36,173 nucleotides of DNA from Thermoleophilaceae bacterium (GCA_025937135.1 JAICRZ010000009.1:1-36173); one strand, 5' to 3'; positions 11,373 through 20,119 are shown, counted from the stretch's first letter. Notes: a model not told the origin generated them from the sequence alone. Program-made: numbers and translations.

Positions 11373-11382
11373 ATGAGAGTTC

Positions 11383-13704
11383 TCAGCGCTTCGTGGTCAC
11401 GCTCTCTGAGCCGTCGCCGCCCACAGTCAGGCTCACCGTCCCGTCCCGATCGGTGCGGTAGACCAGCGGGACGGCGGCGCGGAGCGCGGTCAAGGTCTCC
11501 GGGGTCGGGTGGCCGTAGCTGTTGTGGGCGCCGACCTCGATCGCCGCGACCTGTGGGTGCAGGCGCTTCAGGACCTCCGGTAAGCCGGGGTCGCGCGAGC
11601 CGTGGTGGGAGACCTTCATCGCCTCGACCGGGCGCAGCGGGTACTGGAGGATCGCGTCGGATTCGGCGTCGGCCGAGAGCCAGAGGTCGAAGTCGCCCTC
11701 GCTGACGATCGCCGCCACGCCGATCGGGTTCGGGTCGTCGGGCGGGGGATCGCCGGGCGCGCGCGGACGAGGCCCGAAGACGGTGATCGCCAACCTCCCC
11801 ACGCGGTAGACCTGCCCGGCGCGCGCGCTCGTGACCGGGATGCCGCGGGCCCGCGCCTCGGCGACCAGCCGCGCGTAGTCCGGGTCGCCAGTGCCGTAGC
11901 CGTTCTCGACCATCGCCCGCACCGGGATCCGCTGGAGCACCTCGTGCAGCCCGCCCTGGTGATCGCGCGACTGGTGAGTCGAGACCATCAGGTCGACCTG
12001 GCGCACGCCAAAGCCGCGGAGCGTGCGGTACACGCGCGCCTCGGGCGGCCCGCCGTCGAACAGCACGTTCGCGCCCGCCCCGTCCTGAATCAGCGTGGCG
12101 TCGCCCTGGCCGACGTCCAGGAAGCGCACGGTCAGGCGGTCGGGCGGCGCCGGCGGCGAGGCGGTCCACACCCAGCCGGCGGCCGCGAGCGTGGCCGCTC
12201 CGGCGACGATCGCGACCCGCGCGCGCGGCGCGAGCAGCCGGAACGCGGCCAGCGACGAGCGCACGCGCGGCTCGGAGCGGCGGCCAAGCCGAACACATCC
12301 GAAGGCGCCCAGCGCGATCGTCGCGTAGGCGGCAAGGACGGCCCCTGGCGAGTGCAGCGGGATCGCCAGACGCGCGCCGGGAGCGTCGGCGAAGGCCCGC
12401 ACGATGCTCTGGAGCACGCGCAGCAGCAGGTCGTCGAGCGGCCCGAGCGCGCCCGCAGGGATGCCCGGGAGCTGGGCGAGCGCCGCCTGGAGCATCCCGG
12501 TCCACATGATCGGCGCCACCACCGGCAGCGCAGCGACGTTCGCCAGCAGGCCGGCGATCGAGATCGCGCCGAAGTGGAACGCAACGAGCGGCGCCGTCGC
12601 GACCGTCGCTGCGAAGGTGACCGCGATGCCGTCCGCCAGCAGGCGCGGCAGCCCCGACAGCGCGCTCGCCAGCGGGCCGGCCAGCAGCAGGATCCCCGCG
12701 ACGGCCGCGAACGAGAGCTGCCAGCCAGGATCGCCCGCCACGCGCGGGTTGAGAGCGAGCGTCGCAGCCGCTGCCAGCTCGAGCCCGTACCAGCGCGACG
12801 CCGGCCGCGACGCCGCGACGGCCACGAGCCCGGCGGCGCCCATCACGCCGGCGCGCTGTAGCGACGGCCCGGCGCCTGCGAGCGGCACGTAGACGGCGAT
12901 CAGCGCCAGCGGCAGCACCACGCGCGCCCGCGGACCGGCCCGCGCGGCGCGCAGGAACGGAAGCGCGAGGACGCAGAGCAGCATCACGTTCTGCCCGCTG
13001 ACCGCGAGCACGTGCGCCAGTCCCGCCCGCTGGAAGTCCTCGCGCGCGGGCGGCGCGATCGCCTCGTCCTGGCCGAGCACCATCCCCCGCGCGAGGGCGG
13101 CGCGGTCCGGCGCGAGCCCGGAGTCGATCGCGCGCTCGGCGCGCCTGCGCGCGGAGTCGATCGCCCCAGCGAAGCCGCCCCGGCGCCGGCCGGTCGCGCG
13201 CAGCGAGTCGAGCTCGACCTCGTAGCGGATTCCCTGCCGGCGGAGGTGTGACGCCCAGTCGAAGCTTTGACCGCGCGCCGGCCGCTTCGCAGAGCCGTCG
13301 ATCGCCACGATCGTCCCCGGCTCGCCGCCCTGCGGCCAGCGCAGCGCGGAATCCGCGCGCGCGACCACGTGCGCGCCCGACTCGAGCGCGATCATCGCCG
13401 AGCTGCCGAACTGCGAGCGCCGCGGCCGCTCGAGGATCGTCGCCGTACCCGCTACGCGCGCGCCCTGGGGCCCTGCCAGGTCCGCGGTGCGGTCGATCGC
13501 GCCGAGCCGTGCGGAGCCGGCGACGGCACCGAGGAGCAGCAGCACTGCCGCCAGCGCCGACAGCCGCGGCAGCCGCGCGAGGCCGAATGCCGCGGCGAGC
13601 GCGAGCGCGATCAGCACCGCCGTCCGCGGCGGCAGCGCGAGCCCGGCGGCGAACGCGCCGAGGCCGGCGTGGTGCGGCCGCTCCGCGAGCCGGCGGCGAA
13701 TCAC
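11383..13704 (-). CDS. comEC: DNA internalization protein ComEC/Rec2
   Basis: 773 aa; competence domain (GLAHVLAVSGQNVMLLC) and MBL C-terminus (VRFLDVGQGDATLIQ...MKVSHHGSRDPGLPEVLKRLHPQVAAIEVGAHNSYGHP). Confidence 0.95.
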   Translation of the reverse strand: MIRRRLAERPHHAGLGAFAAGLALPPRTAVLIALALAAAFGLARLPRLSALAAVLLLLGAVAGSARLGAIDRTADLAGPQGARVAGTATILERPRRSQFGSSAMIALESGAHVVARADSALRWPQGGEPGTIVAIDGSAKRPARGQSFDWASHLRRQGIRYEVELDSLRATGRRRGGFAGAIDSARRRAERAIDSGLAPDRAALARGMVLGQDEAIAPPAREDFQRAGLAHVLAVSGQNVMLLCVLALPFLRAARAGPRARVVLPLALIAVYVPLAGAGPSLQRAGVMGAAGLVAVAASRPASRWYGLELAAAATLALNPRVAGDPGWQLSFAAVAGILLLAGPLASALSGLPRLLADGIAVTFAATVATAPLVAFHFGAISIAGLLANVAALPVVAPIMWTGMLQAALAQLPGIPAGALGPLDDLLLRVLQSIVRAFADAPGARLAIPLHSPGAVLAAYATIALGAFGCVRLGRRSEPRVRSSLAAFRLLAPRARVAIVAGAATLAAAGWVWTASPPAPPDRLTVRFLDVGQGDATLIQDGAGANVLFDGGPPEARVYRTLRGFGVRQVDLMVSTHQSRDHQGGLHEVLQRIPVRAMVENGYGTGDPDYARLVAEARARGIPVTSARAGQVYRVGRLAITVFGPRPRAPGDPPPDDPNPIGVAAIVSEGDFDLWLSADAESDAILQYPLRPVEAMKVSHHGSRDPGLPEVLKRLHPQVAAIEVGAHNSYGHPTPETLTALRAAVPLVYRTDRDGTVSLTVGGDGSESVTTKR

Positions 13705-14282
13705 GGCTGGAGGGCTTGGCGCAGCGCCGCAAAGCGCTTCTCCCCTATCCCATCGACCTGCTTCAGCTCGTCGACCGACCGGAAGCCGCCGTGCGCCTCG
13801 CGGTACTGCACGATGCGCTGCGCCAGCGTCGGCCCGATCCCGTCCAGCGTGTCGAGCTGCGCGACGCTCGCCGACGACAGGCTGATCGGCGCCGACGGGG
13901 GCGCTCCGGGCGCAGCAGCTGCTGACGCCGCGGCCGCCGCGCCGCGTTTCGGGACGACGATCTGCTGCCCGTCGTGCAGCGGCGCCGCGAGGTTCACGGC
14001 GGTGGCGTCGCCGTGACGCGTGAGCCCGCCCGCCGCGTCGACGGCCACGCCGGCGCGCGAGCCGGAAGCCACACGTTGCAAGCCCGGCCGTGCGACCTCG
14101 CCCTCGACGTCGACCACGAGCATCCGGCGCGCGGGAGCGGCCGTCCGCGCGGGCGCTGTGCTCACCGCTACGGGCGCGGCCGCGGGAGCGCTCCCATGGT
14201 GCAGCAAGCGCGCCGCAAGGAACACCGCGACGATCGCCGCGAGCGCCCAGCCCGCGAGCTCGAGCTTGCGTCTGTCGTCCAT
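13701..14282 (-). CDS. comEA: ComEA-like helix-hairpin-helix competence protein
   Basis: N-terminal TM, SLBB-like VDVEGEVARPGLQRVASGSRAGVAVDAAGGLT, C-terminal HhH LSSASVAQLDTLDGIGPTLAQRIVQYREAHGGFRSVDELKQVDGIGEKRFAAL. Confidence 0.95.
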   Translation of the reverse strand: MDDRRKLELAGWALAAIVAVFLAARLLHHGSAPAAAPVAVSTAPARTAAPARRMLVVDVEGEVARPGLQRVASGSRAGVAVDAAGGLTRHGDATAVNLAAPLHDGQQIVVPKRGAAAAASAAAAPGAPPSAPISLSSASVAQLDTLDGIGPTLAQRIVQYREAHGGFRSVDELKQVDGIGEKRFAALRQALQP

Positions 14283-14425
14283 GCGGCGAACGTACGCCGC
14301 GGCGCGTTACGTCACAGCACGTGTCTGCGAAATCTTCGTGACGGAGCCGTTACGAAATGGAGATCTCGGTCCCGCCGCGCCCGCGGTGCGGCGGCAGGCC
14401 GCCGAGATCGAACACTTCGTTTCGA

Positions 14426-16108
14426 TTACGACTCGACGCGTTCCGCCAGCGCGTCGATCCCCAGCCGGGTGTCGTCACGCTCAAGTGCCTCGAGGAACAC
14501 CTCGACCACGCGCGGGTCGAACTGCGAGCCGGCGCAACGGCGCAGCTCCTCGCGCGCCTCCTCGACCGGCAGGGCGCCGCGGTAGACGCGGTCCACGGTC
14601 ATCGCCTCGTAGGCGTCGGCGACCGCGAGGATGCGCGCCTCGAGCGGGATCTCCTCGCCGGAGAGGCCGAACGGGTAGCCGCGGCCGTCGGGGCGCTCGT
14701 GGTGGGCGATCACCCAGGACGCGACGTCCTTGAGGTCCGCTCCGTCGACGATCAGTGCACCGACCTCGGGATGCTTCTTCATCTGCTCGTACTCGTCGTC
14801 GTCGAGCTTGCCGGGCTTGTTCAGCACGCCGTCGGGAACGGCGATCTTGCCGACGTCGTGCAGGATGCCCGCGAGCCGCACGCGCTCGATCAGCTCGTCC
14901 GAGAGCCCGAGCTCGCGCGCGATCGTCTCCGAGTAGCGACCAACTGTCTGTGAATGCGAGGCGGTGCCGGCGTCGCGGATGTCGAGCACCTCGGTGAGCG
15001 CCAGGACGGCGGCGAGGTTGCCGCCGCGGTCCTCGTGGCTGCGCGTCTCCGCCGCCAGCACGAGGCTGGCGATCTCGGAGCTGTAGATGACGGTGCGATC
15101 GCGACCGAGCTGCTCGGCGGCAGCAACGCCCTGCGACGCGGCATGGAGCACCGACTCGGCGGTCGCGCCATGCTCGGGGTAGCAGGCCACGCCGAGGCTG
15201 ACGGTGATCGAGGCGGGCAGACCCTCGAGCTCCGTCCGCGCCGCGGCGCGAATTCGCTCGGCGACGAGGTACGCGTCGTTGGGCTCGCAGTCCGGCGCGA
15301 GCAGGGCGACCTCGCGCTCGCCGAGCCGCGCGGCGTGGTCCATCCCGCGCTTGACGCGCCGAAGCGCCGAGGCGACGAGCTCCACCACGACGTTGCGCTC
15401 GCCGGCGCCGGCGCTCAGCGGACGGTGGCCGTCGATGCGCACGACGATCACGGCGAGCGGCGACCGGGAGCGGCGCGCGCGGTCGATCTCCGCGTCGAGC
15501 GCCTCGCGCATGCCGCTGCGGTTCAGCATCCCGGTGTCGGGATCTGTCCGCATGGCGCGCGCCAGGGTGGTAATCCGGTCCTGGAGCGTGCCGATCAGCG
15601 CGCCGCCGAAGACGAGCGCGCTCATCGTGATCGCCCAGCGCAGGACGCCTGCGTTCCCGGTGTCGGGCGACTGGCTCAGCAGCACGGCGTAGGCGAAGAC
15701 GATGAAGCCCGTCTGCATGACCGCCTCGCGCCGCGGGAGGAAGTAGAACGCGTAGATCGAGACCCAGAAGTAGAGCGCCGCGTACGGGCTCGTGCTGTCG
15801 CCGCTCGCGTAGATGTTCCACTCGATGAGCATCGTCGCGACGGCCAGGAACACCTGGAAGCTCCAGCGCGGCAGCCGCGGGCCGGCGGCGCCGAGCAGCG
15901 CGCAGATCGCGTACCCGCAGACCGCCTGGAGGACGACGCGGTTCGGGTCCACCGTCCCGTCGTTCGGGATGGCGAGGGCGAGCAGCGAGATCGACGCTCC
16001 CGCGCCGAAGATGTACGCCAGCGACCGGGCCATGACGCCCGGGTCGCGCGTGTAGTGCTCGACCGACCTGTTGTCGTCGTCGGACAGTCCCTGCCCGTGG
16101 TGCTCCAT
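14426..16108 (-). CDS. Membrane protein with degenerate GGDEF and C-terminal HD-GYP domain
   Basis: Multi-TM N-terminus; RGMDHAARLGEREVALLAPDC at the GGDEF position; LAGILHDVGKIAVPDGVLNKPGKL...HHERPDGRGYPFGLSGEEIPLEARILAVADAYEAMT (HD-GYP). Confidence 0.93.
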   Translation of the reverse strand: MEHHGQGLSDDDNRSVEHYTRDPGVMARSLAYIFGAGASISLLALAIPNDGTVDPNRVVLQAVCGYAICALLGAAGPRLPRWSFQVFLAVATMLIEWNIYASGDSTSPYAALYFWVSIYAFYFLPRREAVMQTGFIVFAYAVLLSQSPDTGNAGVLRWAITMSALVFGGALIGTLQDRITTLARAMRTDPDTGMLNRSGMREALDAEIDRARRSRSPLAVIVVRIDGHRPLSAGAGERNVVVELVASALRRVKRGMDHAARLGEREVALLAPDCEPNDAYLVAERIRAAARTELEGLPASITVSLGVACYPEHGATAESVLHAASQGVAAAEQLGRDRTVIYSSEIASLVLAAETRSHEDRGGNLAAVLALTEVLDIRDAGTASHSQTVGRYSETIARELGLSDELIERVRLAGILHDVGKIAVPDGVLNKPGKLDDDEYEQMKKHPEVGALIVDGADLKDVASWVIAHHERPDGRGYPFGLSGEEIPLEARILAVADAYEAMTVDRVYRGALPVEEAREELRRCAGSQFDPRVVEVFLEALERDDTRLGIDALAERVES

Positions 16109-16162
16109 AGACCCTTTTCTCGGCTGAAATGCCGCCGCGGGTCATAGGGCTAGCCGAACGTT

Positions 16163-16435
16163 CTACCTGACCTCGAACCGGTCAAGTCCCTCCGGTTCCT
16201 GCTCGTCCGCGTCGACGCGGTCCACCTGGGCGCGGGAAGGGCCGGACCGGCAGAACTCGACCAGCGCCTCGACCGCCGCCGGATCGCCTTCGAAGACGGC
16301 CTCGACGGCGCCGTCCTCGCGGTTTCGCACCCAGCCCGCAACACCGCGCGACTCCGCCTCGGTCTGGGTCGAATCGCGGAAGAAGACGCCCTGTACCCGC
16401 CCGTGAACGACGACGTGACGGCGTGCCAGGGGCAT
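16163..16435 (-). CDS. acyP: Acylphosphatase
   Basis: MPLARRHVVVHGRVQGVFFRDSTQTEAESRGVAGWVRNREDGAVEAVFEGD; start overlaps the agmatinase stop (TGATG). Confidence 0.93.
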   Translation of the reverse strand: MPLARRHVVVHGRVQGVFFRDSTQTEAESRGVAGWVRNREDGAVEAVFEGDPAAVEALVEFCRSGPSRAQVDRVDADEQEPEGLDRFEVR

Positions 16436-17391
16436 CAGGCGAGCCTCGTGATCGCGTTCAGGGCGAGGAACTCGAAGGCGATGTTCGCGGCGAGCATCGC
16501 GGTGCCCTGGCCGGGACCGTCGTACGGCGGCGAGACCTCGACCACATCGAAGCCGCGGAAGCGCATGCCGGCAAGCGCGCGCAGCAACGCGAGCGCCTCG
16601 TGGGGCAGCAGTCCGGCCACCTCGGGCGTGCCGGTGCCGGGCGCGAAGGCGGGGTCGAGCACGTCGATGTCGAATCCGAGTACCGCCGGCCCATGGCCCA
16701 CGCGTTCGTGCACGCGCGCGGCGAACTCGGCCGGCGCCAGCGCGCGCAGCTCGTCGCCCGCGATCACGTCGAAGCCGAGCTCGCGCGGCTGGTCGAGGTC
16801 GGCCGCCGCGTACAGCGGGCCGCGCATGCCGGCGAGCAGCGAGCGGCGGGCATCGAGCACGCCCTCCTCCACGGCGCGCTTGAACGGCGTGCCGTGGAAG
16901 ATGCGCTCGCCGTAGTACTGCTCCCACGTGTCGGCGTGCGCGTCGAGCAGCACGAGCGCCACCGGGTCACCCGCCGCCAGCGCGTGGGCGCGCAGCTCGC
17001 CGAGCGCGATCGAATGGTCGCCGCCGAGCACGATCGGCGTGATGCCGGCGTCGAGAAGCTCGCGTACGCCTGCGGCGATCTGGTCCATCGTCTTCGCGGC
17101 GTTGCCCGGCGTGACCTCGATGTCGCCCCAGTCGACGGCGGACTGCGCGGCGAACACGTCGACCTCGAGCGCCGGGTGCCAGGGCCGCAGCAGCATCGAC
17201 CCGGCGCGGATGGCCTCGGGGCCGAAGCGCGCGCCCGCGCGGAAGCTCGTGGCGGTGTCGAACGGCACGCCCACGACCGCGACGTCCACGCCCTCGGGGT
17301 CGCGCACGTGCGGAAGCCGGGCAAAGGTGCGGATGCCGGTGTAGCGCGGCGCGCGCGAGGCGTCGGGCGGCGAGTAGCGCGGCTCGGTCAC
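16435..17391 (-). CDS. speB: Agmatinase / ureohydrolase family
   Basis: VVGVPFDTATSFRAGARFGPEAIR...PIVLGGDHSIALGEL...LDAHADTWEQYYGERIFHGTPFKRA...FDIDVLDPAFAPGTGTPEVAG. Confidence 0.92.
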   Translation of the reverse strand: MTEPRYSPPDASRAPRYTGIRTFARLPHVRDPEGVDVAVVGVPFDTATSFRAGARFGPEAIRAGSMLLRPWHPALEVDVFAAQSAVDWGDIEVTPGNAAKTMDQIAAGVRELLDAGITPIVLGGDHSIALGELRAHALAAGDPVALVLLDAHADTWEQYYGERIFHGTPFKRAVEEGVLDARRSLLAGMRGPLYAAADLDQPRELGFDVIAGDELRALAPAEFAARVHERVGHGPAVLGFDIDVLDPAFAPGTGTPEVAGLLPHEALALLRALAGMRFRGFDVVEVSPPYDGPGQGTAMLAANIAFEFLALNAITRLA

Positions 17392-18908
17392 CGGCGAACC
17401 ACGCGGAGGGTTCGGAGCTGGCGATCGGTCGCGCCGCGCAGGCTGCCGCCGAGCTCGAGCGTCTGCTGGATGTAGTCGAGCGTCTCCGCGGTCAGGCGCT
17501 CGCCCGGAAGGACGTTCGGGACGCCGGGCGGATACGCCGCCAGCGACTCCGCGGCCACGCGCCCGGCCGCCTCGCTCACGGGCACGACCTCCTGCGGCGC
17601 GAAGAACGCCTCGCGCGGGCCCATCACGAGCTCGCCCCAGGGCGGCGGCTCGGCGAAGTCGCGCCCCATCCGCGCGCCGCCCGAGTCGATGCGATCGACG
17701 ACGGCCTGCAGCGCCGCCGCCAGCCGGGCGCCCTGCTCGCGTGCGCGCTCGCCCATCCCGAAGACCGCCACCACCACGTTCTCGCCCGCGAGCTCCATGT
17801 TGATGTCGTCGATCTCGCGGAGCAGCGTCGCGACCTCGTAGCCGGTTGTGCCGGTCGCGCGCACGTCGGTCACGAGGCGCAGCGGGTCATACGCATACAC
17901 CCCGGGCCTGCCGACGAGCCGCTCGTCGAGCACGTCGAGACCCGGAATCGCGCGGATCGCCTCGCGCGTCTCCACCAGCGCGTGCACGGTCTCGGCGAGC
18001 AGCTCGCTTCCGTGCGTGACGGCGTGGCGGCGGCCGGCGTCGAGCGACGCCGTGAGCAGCGAGCTCGGCGAGGTCGACTCGACGAGCGTCACGCAGCGGT
18101 CGACCACGTCCTCGTCGATGTACCGCTCCGCGCCCTTGCCGAGGTGGAGCATCGCGGCCTGCGTGAGCGCGCCGATGATCTTGTGGGTGCTCGACACGAC
18201 GAGGTCGGCGCCACGGGAGAGAGCATCCGGGGGGAGGTCGCCGTCGAAGGCGAGGTGCGCGCCCCACGCCTCGTCCACGATCAGGGGGACGCCGCGCCCG
18301 TGTGCGACGTCTGCCAGCGCCGCCACGTCGGCGACGGCGCCGAAGTAGGTCGGCGAGACGACCATCGCTCCGACCGCTTCCGGGCTCGCAGCCAGCGCCT
18401 CCTCGAGCGTCTCCGGCGTTATGCAGTGCGCGATGCCGAGTTCGGGATCGAGCTCCGGGCGCATGAACGCCGGGCGCAGTCCGGAGAGGATCAGCGCGTC
18501 GATCGTGCTCGAGTGCGCGTTGCGCTGCACCACGACGCTGCTCCCCGCGTGCGCCAGGGTCAGGCCGGCGACGAGGTTGCCCTGCGACGCGCCGTTGATG
18601 AGGAACCAGCAGCGCTTGGCGCCCCACGCCTCCGCCGCCAGCCGCTGCGCCTCGTTGAAGGGGTTCGGCTCGACGCCGATGTCGATGCCCCAGGTGAGCG
18701 ACGGGATGTCGAGTGCGAGCGCCTGCTCGCCGATCGCCTCGGCGAGCTGCTCGTCCGCGCCCGGCCCGCCCTTGTGCCCCGGCACGTGCAGGCGCGCGGG
18801 CCTGCGCGCGGCGTAGGCGATCAGCGCGTCGAGGTAGGGCGCGTGGTGCTGCGCTGGGTCGAGCGTGGGATCCGGCGGAACTTCGGGTACGGGCTGCCGA
18901 CGGGCCAT
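17388..18908 (-). CDS. Orn/Lys/Arg decarboxylase family (likely arginine decarboxylase, given adjacent agmatinase)
   Basis: LHVPGHKGGPGADEQL...LINGASQGNLV...IVDEAWGAHLAF...VVSSTHKIIGALTQAAMLH. Confidence 0.9.
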   Translation of the reverse strand: MARRQPVPEVPPDPTLDPAQHHAPYLDALIAYAARRPARLHVPGHKGGPGADEQLAEAIGEQALALDIPSLTWGIDIGVEPNPFNEAQRLAAEAWGAKRCWFLINGASQGNLVAGLTLAHAGSSVVVQRNAHSSTIDALILSGLRPAFMRPELDPELGIAHCITPETLEEALAASPEAVGAMVVSPTYFGAVADVAALADVAHGRGVPLIVDEAWGAHLAFDGDLPPDALSRGADLVVSSTHKIIGALTQAAMLHLGKGAERYIDEDVVDRCVTLVESTSPSSLLTASLDAGRRHAVTHGSELLAETVHALVETREAIRAIPGLDVLDERLVGRPGVYAYDPLRLVTDVRATGTTGYEVATLLREIDDINMELAGENVVVAVFGMGERAREQGARLAAALQAVVDRIDSGGARMGRDFAEPPPWGELVMGPREAFFAPQEVVPVSEAAGRVAAESLAAYPPGVPNVLPGERLTAETLDYIQQTLELGGSLRGATDRQLRTLRVVRR

Positions 18909-18919
18909 CGGCGGCGAGT

Positions 18920-19350
18920 CTACGCCGCTAGCTGGAGCGCTCGCCGGACTGCGTCCTCGGGGCCGTCCGCGCGCACGATTGGGTCGAGATCCCAGCTGCC
19001 GAGGCCCACGACCGGCTTGCCCGCCTTCAGCGCGAGCGCCAGCTCCGACAGCGTCCCGAACTCGCCGCCGACCGCGATCAGCGCGTCCGCCGTCCGCACG
19101 ACGAGCCCGTTGCGCAACTCACCCATGCCGGTCGCGATCGCTACGTCGACGTACTGGTTGGCCGCGGCTCGGTCGGCGCCGGGCAGGATGCCGACGGTGG
19201 TGCCGCCCGCGGTCCTTGCGCCGCGGCAGGCTGCCTCCATCACGCCGCCCAGGCCGCCGCAGACGAGGACCGCCCCGGCCGCGCCGAGCGCGCGTCCGAC
19301 GGCTTCCGCGTCGCGTTGCTGTTCGGCCGATGCGGTTCCCGCGCCGACGA
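18920..19350 (-). CDS. LOG-family (TIGR00725-like) Rossmann-fold protein; N-terminal boundary unresolved
   Basis: Listed ORF 18920-19243 starts inside the fold (MMEAACRGARTAGGTTVGILPG...). The same frame extends upstream to HIAVVGAGTASAEQQRDAEAVGRALGAAGAVLVCGGLGGVMEAACRGAR with no ATG/GTG/TTG before it. Confidence 0.75.
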
Positions 19351-19449
19351 CCGCGATGTGGGGTGTGAGGTTGGCGATGAGGCGGAGGGTAAGGCCGCAG
19401 GCGCGCGAATACCCTTCTATCCAGGTGTTCTGGGACCATCACAGGTGCG

Positions 19450-20085
19450 ATGAGCAGTTCTGACCACGCCTCGCGGGCTGCCGAGCTGGCGGCTCAGCAG
19501 GTCGAAGCGATCGTGGCCGCCGCGCAGGAGGCGGCGGTCGGCATCGAGGCGAGCGCCGAGAAGAAGCTCGAGGCGCAGCGTGCCCAGCTCGAGGCCGAGT
19601 TCGCGAGCCGCCGCCAGGCGCTCGAGGAGGAGATCGGGCGGATCCGCAAGGAGGCGCTCGCGGATGCAGACAAGACGCGCACCGAGGCCGACACCTACGC
19701 GAGCACGGAGCGCCGCTCGGCCGACGAGGAGGCGAAGCGACTGCGCGAGGAGTCGCGGCGCGAGGCCGTCGAGCGCGTCGCGGGCGCCGAGAAGGCGGCT
19801 GATGAGGCTCTGGCGGACGCGCGCGCGGTCAGCGGCGGCCTGCGGCGGCTCGGGCAGGCGCTCGAGGAGCACGCCGAGCGGATCCTGCGCGACGTCCAGG
19901 CCGGGCACAAGCGGCTTCAGTCGGATCTGCGCGTGGCGAGCCGGGGTCCCGGCACTGCGGAGGAGCCGGTGCGCCGGCGGTCGGCTGCGCCCGCACCGTC
20001 AACCGAGCACGCGCCGCGACCGGCGCGGCGACGGCCGTTCGACGACATCGACGTGCCCGAATGGGTCGCGGGCGACGGAGAATAG
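19450..20085 (+). CDS. Coiled-coil DivIVA-like protein with short acidic C-terminal tail
   Basis: 211 aa; long Ala/Glu/Arg heptad-rich helix (EKKLEAQRAQLEAEFASRRQALEEEIGRIRKEA), Pro/Arg-rich linker, tail FDDIDVPEWVAGDGE. Confidence 0.7.
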   Translation: MSSSDHASRAAELAAQQVEAIVAAAQEAAVGIEASAEKKLEAQRAQLEAEFASRRQALEEEIGRIRKEALADADKTRTEADTYASTERRSADEEAKRLREESRREAVERVAGAEKAADEALADARAVSGGLRRLGQALEEHAERILRDVQAGHKRLQSDLRVASRGPGTAEEPVRRRSAAPAPSTEHAPRPARRRPFDDIDVPEWVAGDGE

Positions 20086-20119
20086 AAGAGCGGGGATCTC
20101 CTATTTCGCTCGCGCCGCT

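Noticed and set aside
16158-16927. 254-codon minus ORF ending in acylphosphatase as one fusion protein
   Set aside because: The upstream part is an alternative frame of the agmatinase gene; the acylphosphatase proper starts at the ATG at 16435.
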